Shown: positions 6,374 to 14,794 of the stretch, piece by piece
Position numbering within the stretch: position 1 is the stretch's first letter
Layout: each line of letters opens with the position of its first letter
From: JBLKSS01 sp047607725
Lineage (GTDB): Bacteria; Pseudomonadota; Gammaproteobacteria; Enterobacterales; Enterobacteriaceae
Length of the DNA: 15,647 nt
Assembly (NCBI RefSeq): GCF_047607725.1
Contig: NZ_JBLKSS010000085.1
Span: forward strand, 1 to 15,647
Direction: 5' to 3'
Made by a program: the position numbers and the translations under genes
Notes under the pieces: model-generated
Database searches by the model: none
Told to the model about the DNA's origin: nothing
The model's input: only the letters and a program-made list of their open reading frames with translations

Positions 6374-8121
6374 GGCGTCTGTTCCTGTCGTTCATCGCGG
6401 TACACGCCGGCGAAGGAGGCGTTGCCGAACGGACTGAGCACCAAACCGCGGATGCCGTAGCGATAGGCCTGCAGACGCAACGACGAGGCGAGCGGCAGCA
6501 CCGGCAACGCCCTGTGCAGCAGCGCGTCGAACGCCGGATCGCACCAGCGCGCATAGTTGGTTTGCGAACCGATGGCGGCGCAGCTCAACAGCGGACGGAA
6601 AAAACTGTCTGGATCGTTACTGTCGGTGGACCAGCCCGAGAGCGTCATATCGTGATTCACCGCGGTCAGACGCGCCTCCTGAAAACGCCCCTCTACCGGG
6701 ATAATGGTCAAGCGTATCCCCACCTGCGCCTGGATCAATTCAGCCGTTTTCAACGGGCTGGGATTATAGGATTGCGACGCGGTGGGCACCAGCAGATTAA
6801 GCCGTAATGACGGTTTGCCTAGCTCGCGCAGAATAGCGCGCGCCTTGGCGGGATTATATTCCGTGACCCGTGCATCATTATCATAGGCCCAGGAGGCGCG
6901 CGGCAGCAGCGACGCCGCGGTTTCGGCGATACCGTAATAGATGGATTGCATCAGCCGCGGATTGTTGATCGCCAGCGCGATGGCGTGCCGCAGCCGGACA
7001 TCGTTCAGCGGCGGCTTGCGCGTATTGAAGGCCAGGTAAGCGATATTCATCCCGGGGCGCAGCGTCAGCCGCAGGCGAGGATCGTCGCGCAGAATGGATA
7101 ACTGGCTGGCGGCGGGATAGGCCAAAACATCGCATTCGCCGGTCAAAAGCCGCGATAAACGCCAGATCCCGCCCGAGCTTAAATCGATCACCACCTGCGC
7201 CATACGCGGCTTTCCGCGCCAATAATTTTCATGGCGGGTGAGACGGATAAATTGCCCGGAGTGGTATTCATTGAGCATAAACGGCCCGGTACCGACCGGT
7301 AGGCGATCCAACTGCTCCTGATGGCCGCTGGCCGTAAGCCTGTCGGCATATTCCGCCGGCAGCACCGGCGCATAGTGGGTCGCCAGATGCCATAAAAATG
7401 AGGTGTCGGGGCTTTCTAAACGGAACTCCACAGTGTCGTTGTCGATACGTTTTACGCTCTGCACCGTTTGCGGGAACTGCAAACTGTCGAAATAGGGGTA
7501 ATCACCGCCGTTGACGGCGTGCCAGGGGTGATGGACGTCGAACATACGCGCGAAGCTGAACACCACATCGTCGGCGTTGAGCGTGCGGGTTGGGGTAAAC
7601 CAGGCGGTGTGCTGGAAGGCGATATTTTTGCGCAAATGAAAACGATAGGTCGCGCCGTTATCCAGGACTTCCCAGCGCTGCGCCAGTTCGGGGATAAGCC
7701 GATAGGTATAGGGATCCACCGCCAGCAGCCAATCGTAAAGCTGCGCGGATAAGGTATTAACGGTGACGCCGCTACTGGCCATTTGCGGGTTAAAGGTATT
7801 GACCACGCCGCTGACGCAATAGACAAAGCCGCTCTGGCGAATAGGCGGCAGCGGCGTGGGCGCGGCGTTCGACCGGGGATTCGCCGGCGCGGCATCAGGA
7901 CCGGTGCCGGTAGCCACGACATCAGGCTCGGACGCGGCGTCGGCAGGCGTAGCGCCGGCGCCGCGCTGTGCAGCGTTGGGGGTGAGCGCGGCGGAAACGC
8001 CGCCTCCGGTGACTTTGTCACCGTTGCCCTCCATCCCGGCGGCGCCGGCCTCACGGGCCGTCCCGGCCGTTAGCAGCAGGGCGGCAACGGGCGTCAAACT
8101 GTAATCAGATTGTGTCGACAT
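6370..8121 (-). CDS. sapA: Periplasmic peptide-binding protein SapA, variant with N-terminal insert and internal deletions
   Basis: SapA should capture peptides (in some bacteria, host antimicrobial peptides or haem) in the periplasm for SapBCDF. Residues 97-583 are clearly SapA, from SGFVYCVSGVVNTFNPQMAS to NASFAGVYRDE. Three features are odd. The first 22 residues, which should be a signal peptide, contain no Lys or Arg and include an Asp, though a hydrophobic core (VAALLLTAG) is present. Residues about 24-93 are an Ala/Pro/Thr/Gly-rich stretch roughly 60 residues longer than in E. coli. Compared from memory with E. coli SapA, three residues are missing after Ala465, and about 23 after Leu539, where family-5 binding proteins normally have the R..ly.eAq.il.e helix before the conserved Pro. 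The frame stays open across all of these. No good ribosome binding site is seen before the ATG; upstream in-frame codons (8122-8160) contain no standard start. The gene may be in early decay. Confidence 0.85.
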   Translation of the reverse strand: MSTQSDYSLTPVAALLLTAGTAREAGAAGMEGNGDKVTGGGVSAALTPNAAQRGAGATPADAASEPDVVATGTGPDAAPANPRSNAAPTPLPPIRQSGFVYCVSGVVNTFNPQMASSGVTVNTLSAQLYDWLLAVDPYTYRLIPELAQRWEVLDNGATYRFHLRKNIAFQHTAWFTPTRTLNADDVVFSFARMFDVHHPWHAVNGGDYPYFDSLQFPQTVQSVKRIDNDTVEFRLESPDTSFLWHLATHYAPVLPAEYADRLTASGHQEQLDRLPVGTGPFMLNEYHSGQFIRLTRHENYWRGKPRMAQVVIDLSSGGIWRLSRLLTGECDVLAYPAASQLSILRDDPRLRLTLRPGMNIAYLAFNTRKPPLNDVRLRHAIALAINNPRLMQSIYYGIAETAASLLPRASWAYDNDARVTEYNPAKARAILRELGKPSLRLNLLVPTASQSYNPSPLKTAELIQAQVGIRLTIIPVEGRFQEARLTAVNHDMTLSGWSTDSNDPDSFFRPLLSCAAIGSQTNYARWCDPAFDALLHRALPVLPLASSLRLQAYRYGIRGLVLSPFGNASFAGVYRDERQEQTP

Positions 8122-8574
8122 AAACCATTTTATTTCTGCCAGTAATGACTTGAGTTTACCTTACTCTGGCCGACCTCCCAATGCCGATGCACAGAAAGGT
8201 GCGCGTTTCTCCACCGACAGGCTTCCATTCCCCCCGATATCCGCTGCCTGCCTCTTTTTTGCTGGTCAAACTAGCGGCGGTAGCCCTGCGCCGAACGGTA
8301 AATTCCTGTTTACGGGTAAATTTTACGAAAGATCTTTCTTACATTAGATAATAATGTGTATCATTAGATAATAATAATAATAGTTATCATTTGAGTGTGG
8401 TTATTGTTAATTCCCTGCGCAAGTCAATGTGGGCACCCCGATATCGCCGCTGAAAAAGAGGGAGCCGCAAATAAGAGAGTGTAATTCATCTGTGTACTGT
8501 CACCGGCAGGGTTCGCCCGCGCCGTCACATCACGCTTTAACAATAATAAATGTCAGACAATTGGAGATTGCTTA
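8122..8574. other. Divergent intergenic region between sapA and the TonB receptor
   Basis: This region separates two outward-facing genes and holds no coding sequence I can support. The part near 8340-8395 is an AT-rich block with Fur-like sites, listed separately. I could not pick a reliable promoter for sapA. A weak ribosome binding site (GGAGA at about 8562) precedes the receptor start. Confidence 0.6.
8347..8390 (+). promoter_or_regulatory. Overlapping Fur-box-like sites upstream of the TonB receptor
   Basis: Two sites resemble the Fur 7-1-7 inverted repeat TGATAAT-N-ATTATCA. TAATAAT-A-GTTATCA (8375-8389) matches 12 of 14 positions and TAATAAT-G-TGTATCA (8349-8363) matches 11 of 14. The 14-base sequence cattagataataat occurs twice, at 8342-8355 and 8362-8375, and several GATAAT/AATAAT hexamers run through the block, as in multi-site Fur operators. 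They lie 185-225 bases before a TonB-dependent receptor gene, which fits iron repression. Fur binding is inferred, and the tract is simple AT-rich sequence, so chance matches are easier here. Confidence 0.6.
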
Positions 8575-10948
8575 ATGACTATGTACCACAGGGGAATTCA
8601 GATAGCGCGTCTGAATAAAATCTTACTCACCGGTATTATGGGTGGTACCGCGTTTGGCGCCTTCGCCGCCAATACCGCGGCGACGGTGCCCGCCGTAACG
8701 GCACAGCCGACGGTGGCCAGCGAGACGGAAAATAAAGACGATCAAATCCGGGTGGTCGCCAGCAAAATAAAAAAAGAGGCCGGAACCAAAACCACGCTGA
8801 GCGCCAGCGATCTGCAAAAAGAGGGCGGCAATGACTTGGGCACGATTATGCGCTATCAGTCGCTGGTGAGCGCCACCGGCGCCGCCACGGGAACCGGCAC
8901 CGGCAAAAGCGGTTTTGACCGCGGGGGATATACCGGCTATAACATTCGCGGCCTGGAGGCTAACCGCGTCTCTATCGATGTGGACGGCGTGGAACTGCCC
9001 AACGCCACCGGTAGAAGCTATGTCAGCCGTGCGGGGTCGGGCACGTTCGGGATTGGCCGCGATTATATCGACCCCTATATGTACGGCGGGGTCGGCATCG
9101 ATTCCGGCGTAACCGACGTCACGCGCGCCAATCAGGCCATCGGCGGCGCGGTTTCGTTCCGTCCCAAGAGCCCGGATGATTACCTGTCCCCGACAAAATC
9201 CAGCTATTTCGGCTATCAAAGCGACTATGACTCGGCCAATCGCGGCTGGCATAACGGCATCACCGCCGGCGGCGCTGCGTGGCCTGATTGCCATCAGCCG
9301 CCGGGACGGCCAGGAAACCGGCAATAACAGCGACAGTGTGAAGGTGGCGCCGGCTAATTGGCACTCAAACGCCTTTTTAGCCTCCGGCAGCTGGCAGGTA
9401 AATGATAACCATCTGCTTACCGGCACCGTCGATTATTCTCACAAAACCAATCACACCCATTACGCCGCCTGGAACTCAGCCGGCAGCGCCATTATTGGCG
9501 CCAATCAGCAAACCAGCCAGACCCGACGCTGGAGCGCCACCCTGGATGATTTATGGCACCCGGATGTCGCGTGGGTGGATACCATCGACACCAAAGTCTT
9601 TTACCAAAATACCGAAGCCCACGATTGGACCTATGGACCTTCCACCATCGGCACCAGCCTTGTGACGACTTATTCCAATTACGATAGCAAAAGCTTTGGC
9701 ATAACCAGCAATATGGAAAAAGAGTGGGGCATCCATGACATTCGCTGGGGTATCGATGCTCGGCGGTCCGATACCGAGCGGCCATTCAGCCAGGATCCCA
9801 GTCAAAGTTCGTTTAATTACATCATGCAGCCGGAAGCCAACAGTACCAGCGAGAATCTTGGCGCTTTCCTGCAAGATACAATGACCTGGGATCTGGCGGG
9901 ACATGATTTTGCCGTGGTGCCGGGGGTTCGCGTAGCCTATCAACGCACCAAACCGAAAGATCTGTCCAACCTGGCCAATAGCACCCTGACCACGGACGAA
10001 CTGGACACGCTCTATGGTTCGTTTAGCGATACGCAAGTCTTGCCGTCTTTAAGTTTTCTGTATGACATCACGCCGCGGCTGACCACCTATGTCCAGTACA
10101 AGCGCGGCGCGCAATTCCCCAATGCTAGCCAGATGTACGGTTCATGGAACCTCAGCTCCAGCTATGCGGGCAGCAGCCAGTATGCCTTGATTGGTAATAC
10201 CAGCCTGGATACGGAAACCAGTAATAATTTTGAATGGGGCTTGAAAGGCGAAGCGGTAGAAGGGATAACGTTCAGCACGGCGGCGTTTTACAATACCTAT
10301 AAAAACTTCATCGACTATACGTGTTATAGCCGGTCCGCCAATCCGGAGAAATTCACCAATATTCCCAGCAATATAGATATTGCTTATCAGGCGGAGAACC
10401 GCGACAAGGCCTATATCTACGGTGGCGAAGTTAGCGCGCGGTTCAACTTCGGCACCTGGTATCCGGATGTTGACGGCCTGCGCGCCCGCCTGGCGTTTGG
10501 TATGGCGGAAGGGGCGGCCAAATCCCATTATATGGGCGACAAGTACGTTGATTTGGACAGCGTGGCGCCGATGCGTTTGGTGGCCGGGGTGTCTTATGAC
10601 GATCCTGGCGAGCTGTACGGTGCCGTGCTGACGGCGACTTTCAATAAAGGGAAACGGGCCAGCGCCACCAATCGCCAGAGTTATAATAATTCCGGCAGCG
10701 CGATTACCGATTCCACGCCGGAATATATGCGCGGGCCGGGCTATGTCCTGGTGGATTTGACGGACTATTACCGCATCACGAAAAACGTCAAGGTGAGCGG
10801 CGGGTTATACAATATTACCGATCGGAAATATTGGGATTACCTGAGCAGCCGCAATATTGAAACCAGCACCAATCAGGACCTCAGCGACCAGGCGCTGGCA
10901 ACGCAACCGGGCAGGACGTTCCAGTTAGGGCTTAACGTGGACTTCTGA
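8575..10948 (+). pseudogene. TonB-dependent outer-membrane receptor, haem/haemoglobin type, frameshifted
   Basis: This would be an outer-membrane beta-barrel of about 790 residues importing an iron source. The N-terminus (8575) has a signal peptide with a hydrophobic core and FGAFAA cleavage region, then a likely TonB box (DDQIRVVAS), and a plug domain with LGTIMRYQSLVSATGA, GGYTGYNIRGLEANRVSIDV and AIGGAVSFRPKS. This plug resembles receptors annotated as haem/haemoglobin/transferrin family. The reading frame breaks at 9265-9276: sense runs to HNGITAGG in frame 1 and resumes as ALRGLIAISRRDGQETGNNS in frame 2, a net gain of one base or loss of two. The barrel then continues unbroken to the C-terminal aromatic residue (LGLNVDF) typical of outer-membrane proteins. 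A single lesion could also be a sequencing error, and the ligand is not certain. Upstream Fur-like sites support an iron role. Confidence 0.85.
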
Positions 10949-10973
10949 TGCGCCGGGCGCCGGCATGACGGCT

Positions 10974-10996
10974 TTTCGCCCGTCAGATGGGCGAAA
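10974..10996 (+). terminator. Hairpin after the TonB receptor, possible weak terminator
   Basis: tttcgccc (10974-10981) and gggcgaaa (10989-10996) form a perfect 8-bp stem with a 7-base loop, 25 bases after the receptor stop. No T-run follows on the plus strand, so intrinsic termination is doubtful; it may only protect the 3' end. Confidence 0.4.
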
Positions 10997-11621
10997 GTAG
11001 CCCTATCGGCGCCCGAACGGCCGTTATTCAGGCAGCAAAAACCCCTCCCGGGCCCCCGTAGCTCAGACGTCGAGCCTAGACAGTTCAATGCTGGCGTCCG
11101 ATGGGGTTGTGTCCGGGGGGCATATCTCTCCTCGTTGGCCTCCGTACGCTCGGGACCGGGCGTCAAAATCATCGATGTAGGTGTGTGAACGCTTTGTATC
11201 GGGGTGGCAGAGAGGTCTACGCTCCTTTTTTGCCCTGTCCGAGGCCTCCGTGCGTCCGCACGCCACGCGCTTTCCCCCGACGTTGTTTCATGTCCGTCGC
11301 GCGTCGCCGCCCTCGCATGGGCGTTTCACGCGGGGCGTGAAAGGAAATGGCACGGTGATGGCAGCAACTGTAGCAAGGGAAGGGAACGGTGACGAAAAGC
11401 AATAAAACTAGCCGGGTCGCGCTCGCGGCGCTAAGGGAGAGCGACAGGATGCGCCCGGGAAAGACACACCGCGGTTGCGGCGAAACGCTAGGCGCAGGCC
11501 GTCAGGCGCTGCGCGAACTAGACGGCCAGGTGTGAAAGTTGCCACCGAAACGGCGCTTCATTTAAGGGCACGCTTGTTGTAACGACGTCACACCTGACCT
11601 TCGTCCCGCTTGCCGTTGGCG
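10997..11621. other. Long region without a recognisable gene
   Basis: No reading frame on either strand shows a family I can recognise. Open frames here are short, overlapping and rich in Arg and Pro, as expected from GC-rich non-coding or fully eroded DNA. Visible structures are an 8-bp hairpin with a 3-base loop (tttcacgc 11324-11331, gcgtgaaa 11335-11342) and a 9-bp inverted repeat with widely spaced arms (caggtgtga 11527-11535, tcacacctg 11588-11596). It is probably the remains of genes once flanking the haem locus; that is inference. Confidence 0.5.
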
Positions 11622-11996
11622 TTAAGCGGCGCCGGCGTGTGCGCCATCACCGCCGAGCTCGGCAATTTGCTCTCACCAGTGGCGCTGCTCGCTCTCGCCC
11701 TCGGTGCGCTGGCCATTAAATTGGGCAATTTGGGTCCCGTCGGCGGCAAAAAGTTCCAGACTGGTCACCATGCCGTCACAGGTGGGTTTACGCGTGACCC
11801 AGCTCTCTACGATAGCGTCTTCCCGCAGATGGAGGGTAAACGTCGGGTTAAAGATATTCAGCCACTCTTCCATCGGCGCTTGTTTTTGCACCGGGCCGGT
11901 AAAGACCTGTATGCAACTGCGATTGCCGACAAAAATCATGATCTCATTACCGGCCGCCTCAAGCCGCGGTAACAAATCACGCAAGGCATTATTTTT
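11622..11996 (-). pseudogene. C-terminal fragment of a haem-utilisation protein of the HmuS/HemS/ChuS family
   Basis: HmuS-type proteins are cytoplasmic, about 340-350 residues, and bind or degrade haem after import. This fragment holds only the last third: NNALRDLLPRLEAAGNEIMI, then FVGNRSCIQVFTGPVQK, WLNIFNPTFTLHLRED, SWVTRKPTCDGMVTSLELF and QFNGQRTEGESEQ, all characteristic of the C-terminal repeat. Everything upstream is cut off at 11996, where the terminal repeat of a mobile element begins in the next codon. There is also a TGA at 11673-11675, after which the same frame continues as EQIAELGGDGAHAGAA to a stop at 11622-11624, so the natural end was probably further on. The gene is dead twice over. 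Its neighbour, a haem-type TonB receptor, is also broken. An open frame runs into the element from an ATG at 12068, but that part is not hmuS. Confidence 0.85.
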
Positions 11997-12042
11997 GTAA
12001 GCGCCCCGTGGAGGACGTCTTGAATTATTGGTGGGTTTGTTG
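11997..12042 (+). repeat. Left 46-bp terminal inverted repeat
   Basis: Identical to the reverse complement of 12289-12334. It includes the core ggaggacgtcttgaattatt and ggtgggtttgttg, which recurs in diverged form at the right edge of the window. Confidence 0.9.
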
Positions 12043-12131
12043 CATGGCCCGGTAAGAATATGTTCCACTACGATGCCTAGTGAACCCGCATCCTATAAGG
12101 GACGGCTGTCAGATCATGGATAATCCGGCGA

Positions 12132-12167
12132 TGATAGTGTCCACTTAAATTTTAATGGACACTATCA
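12132..12167. repeat. Perfect 12-bp inverted repeat inside the element
   Basis: tgatagtgtcca (12132-12143) and tggacactatca (12156-12167) are exact inverse copies separated by 12 AT-rich bases. It looks like two facing transposon ends joined together, or a structural hairpin of the element. A related but degraded version lies at 15563-15584. Confidence 0.75.
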
Positions 12168-12288
12168 CAAACTTCAGAACCACTAATTTCATATCACTCA
12201 AACCGAGATGGAAATAAAAGTTATTAAAATCAATGCAATGTGAAAATGCAATGAGCATAAGCGTGTAACGTAGGTTTACTGTCTCATA

Positions 12289-12334
12289 CAACAAACCCAC
12301 CAATAATTCAAGACGTCCTCCACGGGGCGCTTAC
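12289..12334 (-). repeat. Right 46-bp terminal inverted repeat
   Basis: Exact inverse copy of 11997-12042. It interrupts the binding-protein gene after the codons for GLIVCKK; the frame runs on into the repeat and stops within the element at 12276. Confidence 0.9.
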
Positions 12335-12893
12335 CTTTTTTACAGACTATCAGCCCCGAGGCGTGGGGCAGAGTGCTGGTAAACAGCGGGGCGAGCGGGT
12401 GTTTGAGATGGATAATGCCCTCATAAGTGCCGGTGACCTCGACATGGTCCAGCGCCTCCCAATCGGAAGCATAAATCGCCGCCAACTCTTTATTGAGAAA
12501 ACGTTCGTAGGAATATTTCACGTCTTCGGCGGTCATTTCGCCAAAACCGCCAGTCCACATGATGCCGGGACGCAGCGCGAAGCGGATGGTGAGCGGGTCG
12601 ACCTGCTCCAGCGATTGTGCGGCATCCAGCTGCCAGCCCCATTCGGTACCCGGCTTGTATTGGCACAGCCCGGAATAGATAGCGAACATCACCATTTCGT
12701 CATACCAGCCGCTGCGGTTGGCGGGGTCCAGATTGGTAATGTCCAGGTCATTTTGTACCCGCAGCACCTTATTTTGGCTATCGGCGGCGAAGACCCTTCG
12801 CTGGCCGCCCACCACCAGCGAGCCGGATACGCCGGCGGCGAGCACCGCCAGCGTTTTAATCAACTCACGTCTGTTCATCGACAGGCCTTTCAT
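12335..12893 (-). pseudogene. Truncated periplasmic peptide-binding protein of an ABC transporter (family 5), N-terminal third
   Basis: The ATG at 12893 has AAGGAG 8 bases upstream and overlaps the stop of the preceding ATPase gene (ATGA), giving MKGLSMNRRELIKTLAVLAA. The RRELIK motif followed by a hydrophobic stretch suggests a twin-arginine (Tat) signal. The mature part begins around KVLRVQNDLDITNLDPANRS and includes IRFALRPGIMWTGGFGEMTA and EDVKYSYERF, the usual start of SBP_bac_5 proteins for peptides, nickel or opines. These proteins are normally about 500-540 residues; about 186 remain before the mobile element cuts in at 12334. The partner genes lie directly upstream, so this was the last gene of a permease-permease-ATPase-ATPase-binding protein operon. 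The substrate is unknown. Confidence 0.88.
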
Positions 12894-13888
12894 GCATGTG
12901 TCTCCTTGAAGATAATGGCGCCGGACCGGGCGGGGGAAAGTGCCGCGCGGTGAAGAGGAAAATGACAGGCAACATGCTGCCCGCCGGCCAACGGCCGCAA
13001 CAAGGGCACGTCGACGCGACAGCGCGCTTGCGCCTGCGGGCAACGGGTATGAAATTCACAACCGGCGGGACGATGGGAAAGCGTCGGGATCTCGCCCACC
13101 AGCACCCCCTTTCCCGACTCGCCACCGCTGCCTTTGGCGCTGAGCAGCGCGGCGGTATAAGGATGCGCCGGCGCCCGGAAGAGGGCGGCGGTCGGCCCGC
13201 TTTCGACAATGCGTCCGAGATACATGATGGCGATGTCGTCGGTAACATGGCGAGTGATAGCCAGGTTGTGGGTAATGATTAAATAGCTCATCCCCAGTTC
13301 ACGCTGCAGGGCGGTGAGCAAGTTCAGCAGCTCGCCCTGTACCGACAAATCCAGACCGGTGGTTGGTTCGTCGGCGATAATCAGCTTCGGCCTGAGCGCC
13401 ACCGCCACGCGCCTCGCCTGCCCTCCCGACAATTGATGCGGGTAGCGATCGATAAATGCCGCCGGCAGCCCGACCATGGACAATAAACGCCCCGCCGCCT
13501 CGCGACGGTTAATTTCGCGTCCGTTGACGCTAAAAGGCTCGGTCACCAGCTTTTCCACGCACATGCGCGGATCGAGCGCCGCCATCGGATCTTGGAAGAT
13601 CAGGCCGGTATCCCGTCGGATCCCGCGCCAGGACCAGTCGCTGGCGTCCCGCGGCTGGCGGCCGTTAACCTGTACCGTGCCGCCGCTAATCGGCGTCAGG
13701 CCAATCACCGCCCGGCCAAGGGTCGTCTTGCCGCTACCGCTTTCACCGATAAGGCCCAACGTTTTCCCCGGCGCCACATGCAGGCTGACGCCGGCCAGGA
13801 TATCCACATAGCGCACGGCGCCCGGTTTGAGCCGGCTCAGGAGGTTACCGGTGCGGTAGCGCACCACCAGATCTTTAATCTCAAGCAT
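12890..13888 (-). pseudogene. DppF-like peptide ABC transporter ATPase with a 4-residue deletion
   Basis: It encodes 332 residues with a full Opp/Dpp-type layout: Walker A GESGSGKTT at 48-56, LSGGQ at 153-157, Walker B LIIADEP at 169-175, switch His at 207, and a C-terminal oligopeptide domain with cysteines at 277, 283, 290 and 308. The segment after LSGGQ reads ARRVAVALRPKL where relatives have ARRV-x-x-ARALA-LRPKL. From the last residue of the signature to the Walker B Asp is 16 residues, against 20 in SapD, SapF and the DppD-like ATPase of this same window. Losing four residues in that helix should disturb the ATP site, so I call it a likely pseudogene although the frame is open. It overlaps the DppD-like gene by 8 bases and the binding-protein gene by 4. 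Confidence 0.8.
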
Positions 13889-14792
13889 GCGGACCCACCT
13901 TATGGCAACGTACCGTCCAGTCGCCTTGTCCGAGGATGGTCAGGGCCGGCGTCACACCGAGACAGGGCCCGAAAGCCGAGGCGCAGCGTGGCTGGAATGG
14001 ACACCCGACCAGCTCGGCACCGGGCGGCGGGACCGTGCCGACGATAAACGGTAACTCGCGGCTGACGCCGGGAATGCGCGCCGGATCGCAGGCCAGCAGC
14101 GCCTGGGTATAGGGATGCGACGGCGCGGCGAAAATGCTGTCTATCGGTCCCGCCTCGACAATTTCGCCGGCGTACATCACCGCCACCTTGTCGCACAACG
14201 CGCTGACCAGATGCAGATCGTGGGTGACGAAAATAATCACGCCGTCCACCAGCTTCCGACTGGCCTTGAGGATCTCTACCCCCCGCATTTCCGTCGTGGC
14301 GTTCAGCGCGGTGGTCGGTTCATCGGCTATCAGCAGTTCCGGTTCGGTCAGTAACACCGCGGCGATAGCGATACGCTGGCGGATGCCGCCGCTCAGCTCA
14401 TGGGGATATTGATGCAGCCGGCCGCCGGGGTCGGATATCCCCACGCGCTCCAGCATGTGACGGGCGCGCTGGCGTTTTTCCGCGCGCGTACCGGCTTTAT
14501 GAAAAGCGACAAGCTGTTTACCGATCGTCACCACCGGATTGAGCGCGGTAAACGGATCTTGCGAGACGGTGGCGATACCGTTACCGCGCAGTTTGCGCCG
14601 ATCTTCCTTGGACAACGTCAGCAGATCGACCCCGCGATAGCGCAATTCACCGCTGGCCTGGGCATTGGGCGGCGGCAGGGTCAACATGGCACTAACCAGG
14701 GTGGATTTTCCGGAACCGCTTTCGCCCACCAGCCCAAGCACTTCACCTTTATTAAGCGACAGGCTGATGTTGCGTACCGCCTGCAGCGGCCC
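13881..14792 (-). pseudogene. DppD-like peptide ABC transporter ATPase, N-terminus deleted
   Basis: Recognisable sequence starts at 14792 with GPLQAVRNISLSLNKGEVLG and runs in frame through Walker A GESGSGKST, QDPFTALNP, the signature LSGGI, Walker B LLIADEP, FVTHDL and the four-Cys C-terminal domain to a stop at 13881-13883. About 20 N-terminal residues, the first strand of the fold and the natural start codon are missing. An internal GTG at 14741 would start just before Walker A and cannot give a complete domain. The D-loop reads TALN instead of TALD, followed by an unusual stretch (ATTEMRGVEILKASRKL), further signs of relaxed selection. The missing 5' end is explained by a deletion that joins this gene to the DppC-like permease. 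Confidence 0.82.
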
Positions 14793-14794
14793 GC

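Larger units (their letters stand above)
11997..12334. mobile_element. 338-bp element with perfect 46-bp terminal inverted repeats (deleted IS or MITE-like)
   Basis: The 46 bases at 11997-12042 (starting gtaagcgccccgtggagg) are repeated in perfect inverse at 12289-12334, and an imperfect match continues some 15 bases further inward. The interior, about 246 bases, has no transposase-like reading frame, so this is either an insertion sequence with its centre deleted or a non-autonomous miniature element. The flanks are two different broken genes, hmuS on the left and a peptide-binding protein on the right, both on the minus strand, and no target-site duplication is seen. That is the pattern left when two copies recombine and delete what lies between. 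I do not recognise the IS family. A diverged copy of one end occurs at 15594-15629. Confidence 0.8.

Noticed and set aside
8290..8330. Repeated ggtaaatt/gtttac motifs upstream of sapA, considered as a PhoP box.
   Set aside because: The repeats are 18 bases apart and partly inverted; PhoP sites are direct GTTTA-type repeats spaced 11 bases apart.
8321..8349. tttacg and tagata with a 17-base spacer as a promoter for the receptor.
   Set aside because: The -10 matches only three of six positions and several equally weak alternatives exist in this AT-rich block.
8623..9426. Long minus-strand open frame opposite the TonB receptor.
   Set aside because: It is a reverse-complement shadow of a high-GC gene; the plus strand carries clear plug-domain motifs.
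11053..11125. Possible tRNA relic: gtagctcagacgtcgagc looks like a tRNA D-arm.
   Set aside because: No acceptor stem closes around it, there is no proper anticodon arm and no GTTCRA-type T-arm at the right distance.
11181..11405. Short Arg/Pro-rich open frames in the intergenic region.
   Set aside because: Three overlapping frames are open at once, a sign of composition and not of coding; no motif or ribosome binding site was found.
11991..12341. T-runs on both sides of the 338-bp element as a target-site duplication.
   Set aside because: The two flanks belong to different genes and the runs are offset by a base, so they are better explained as coincidence.
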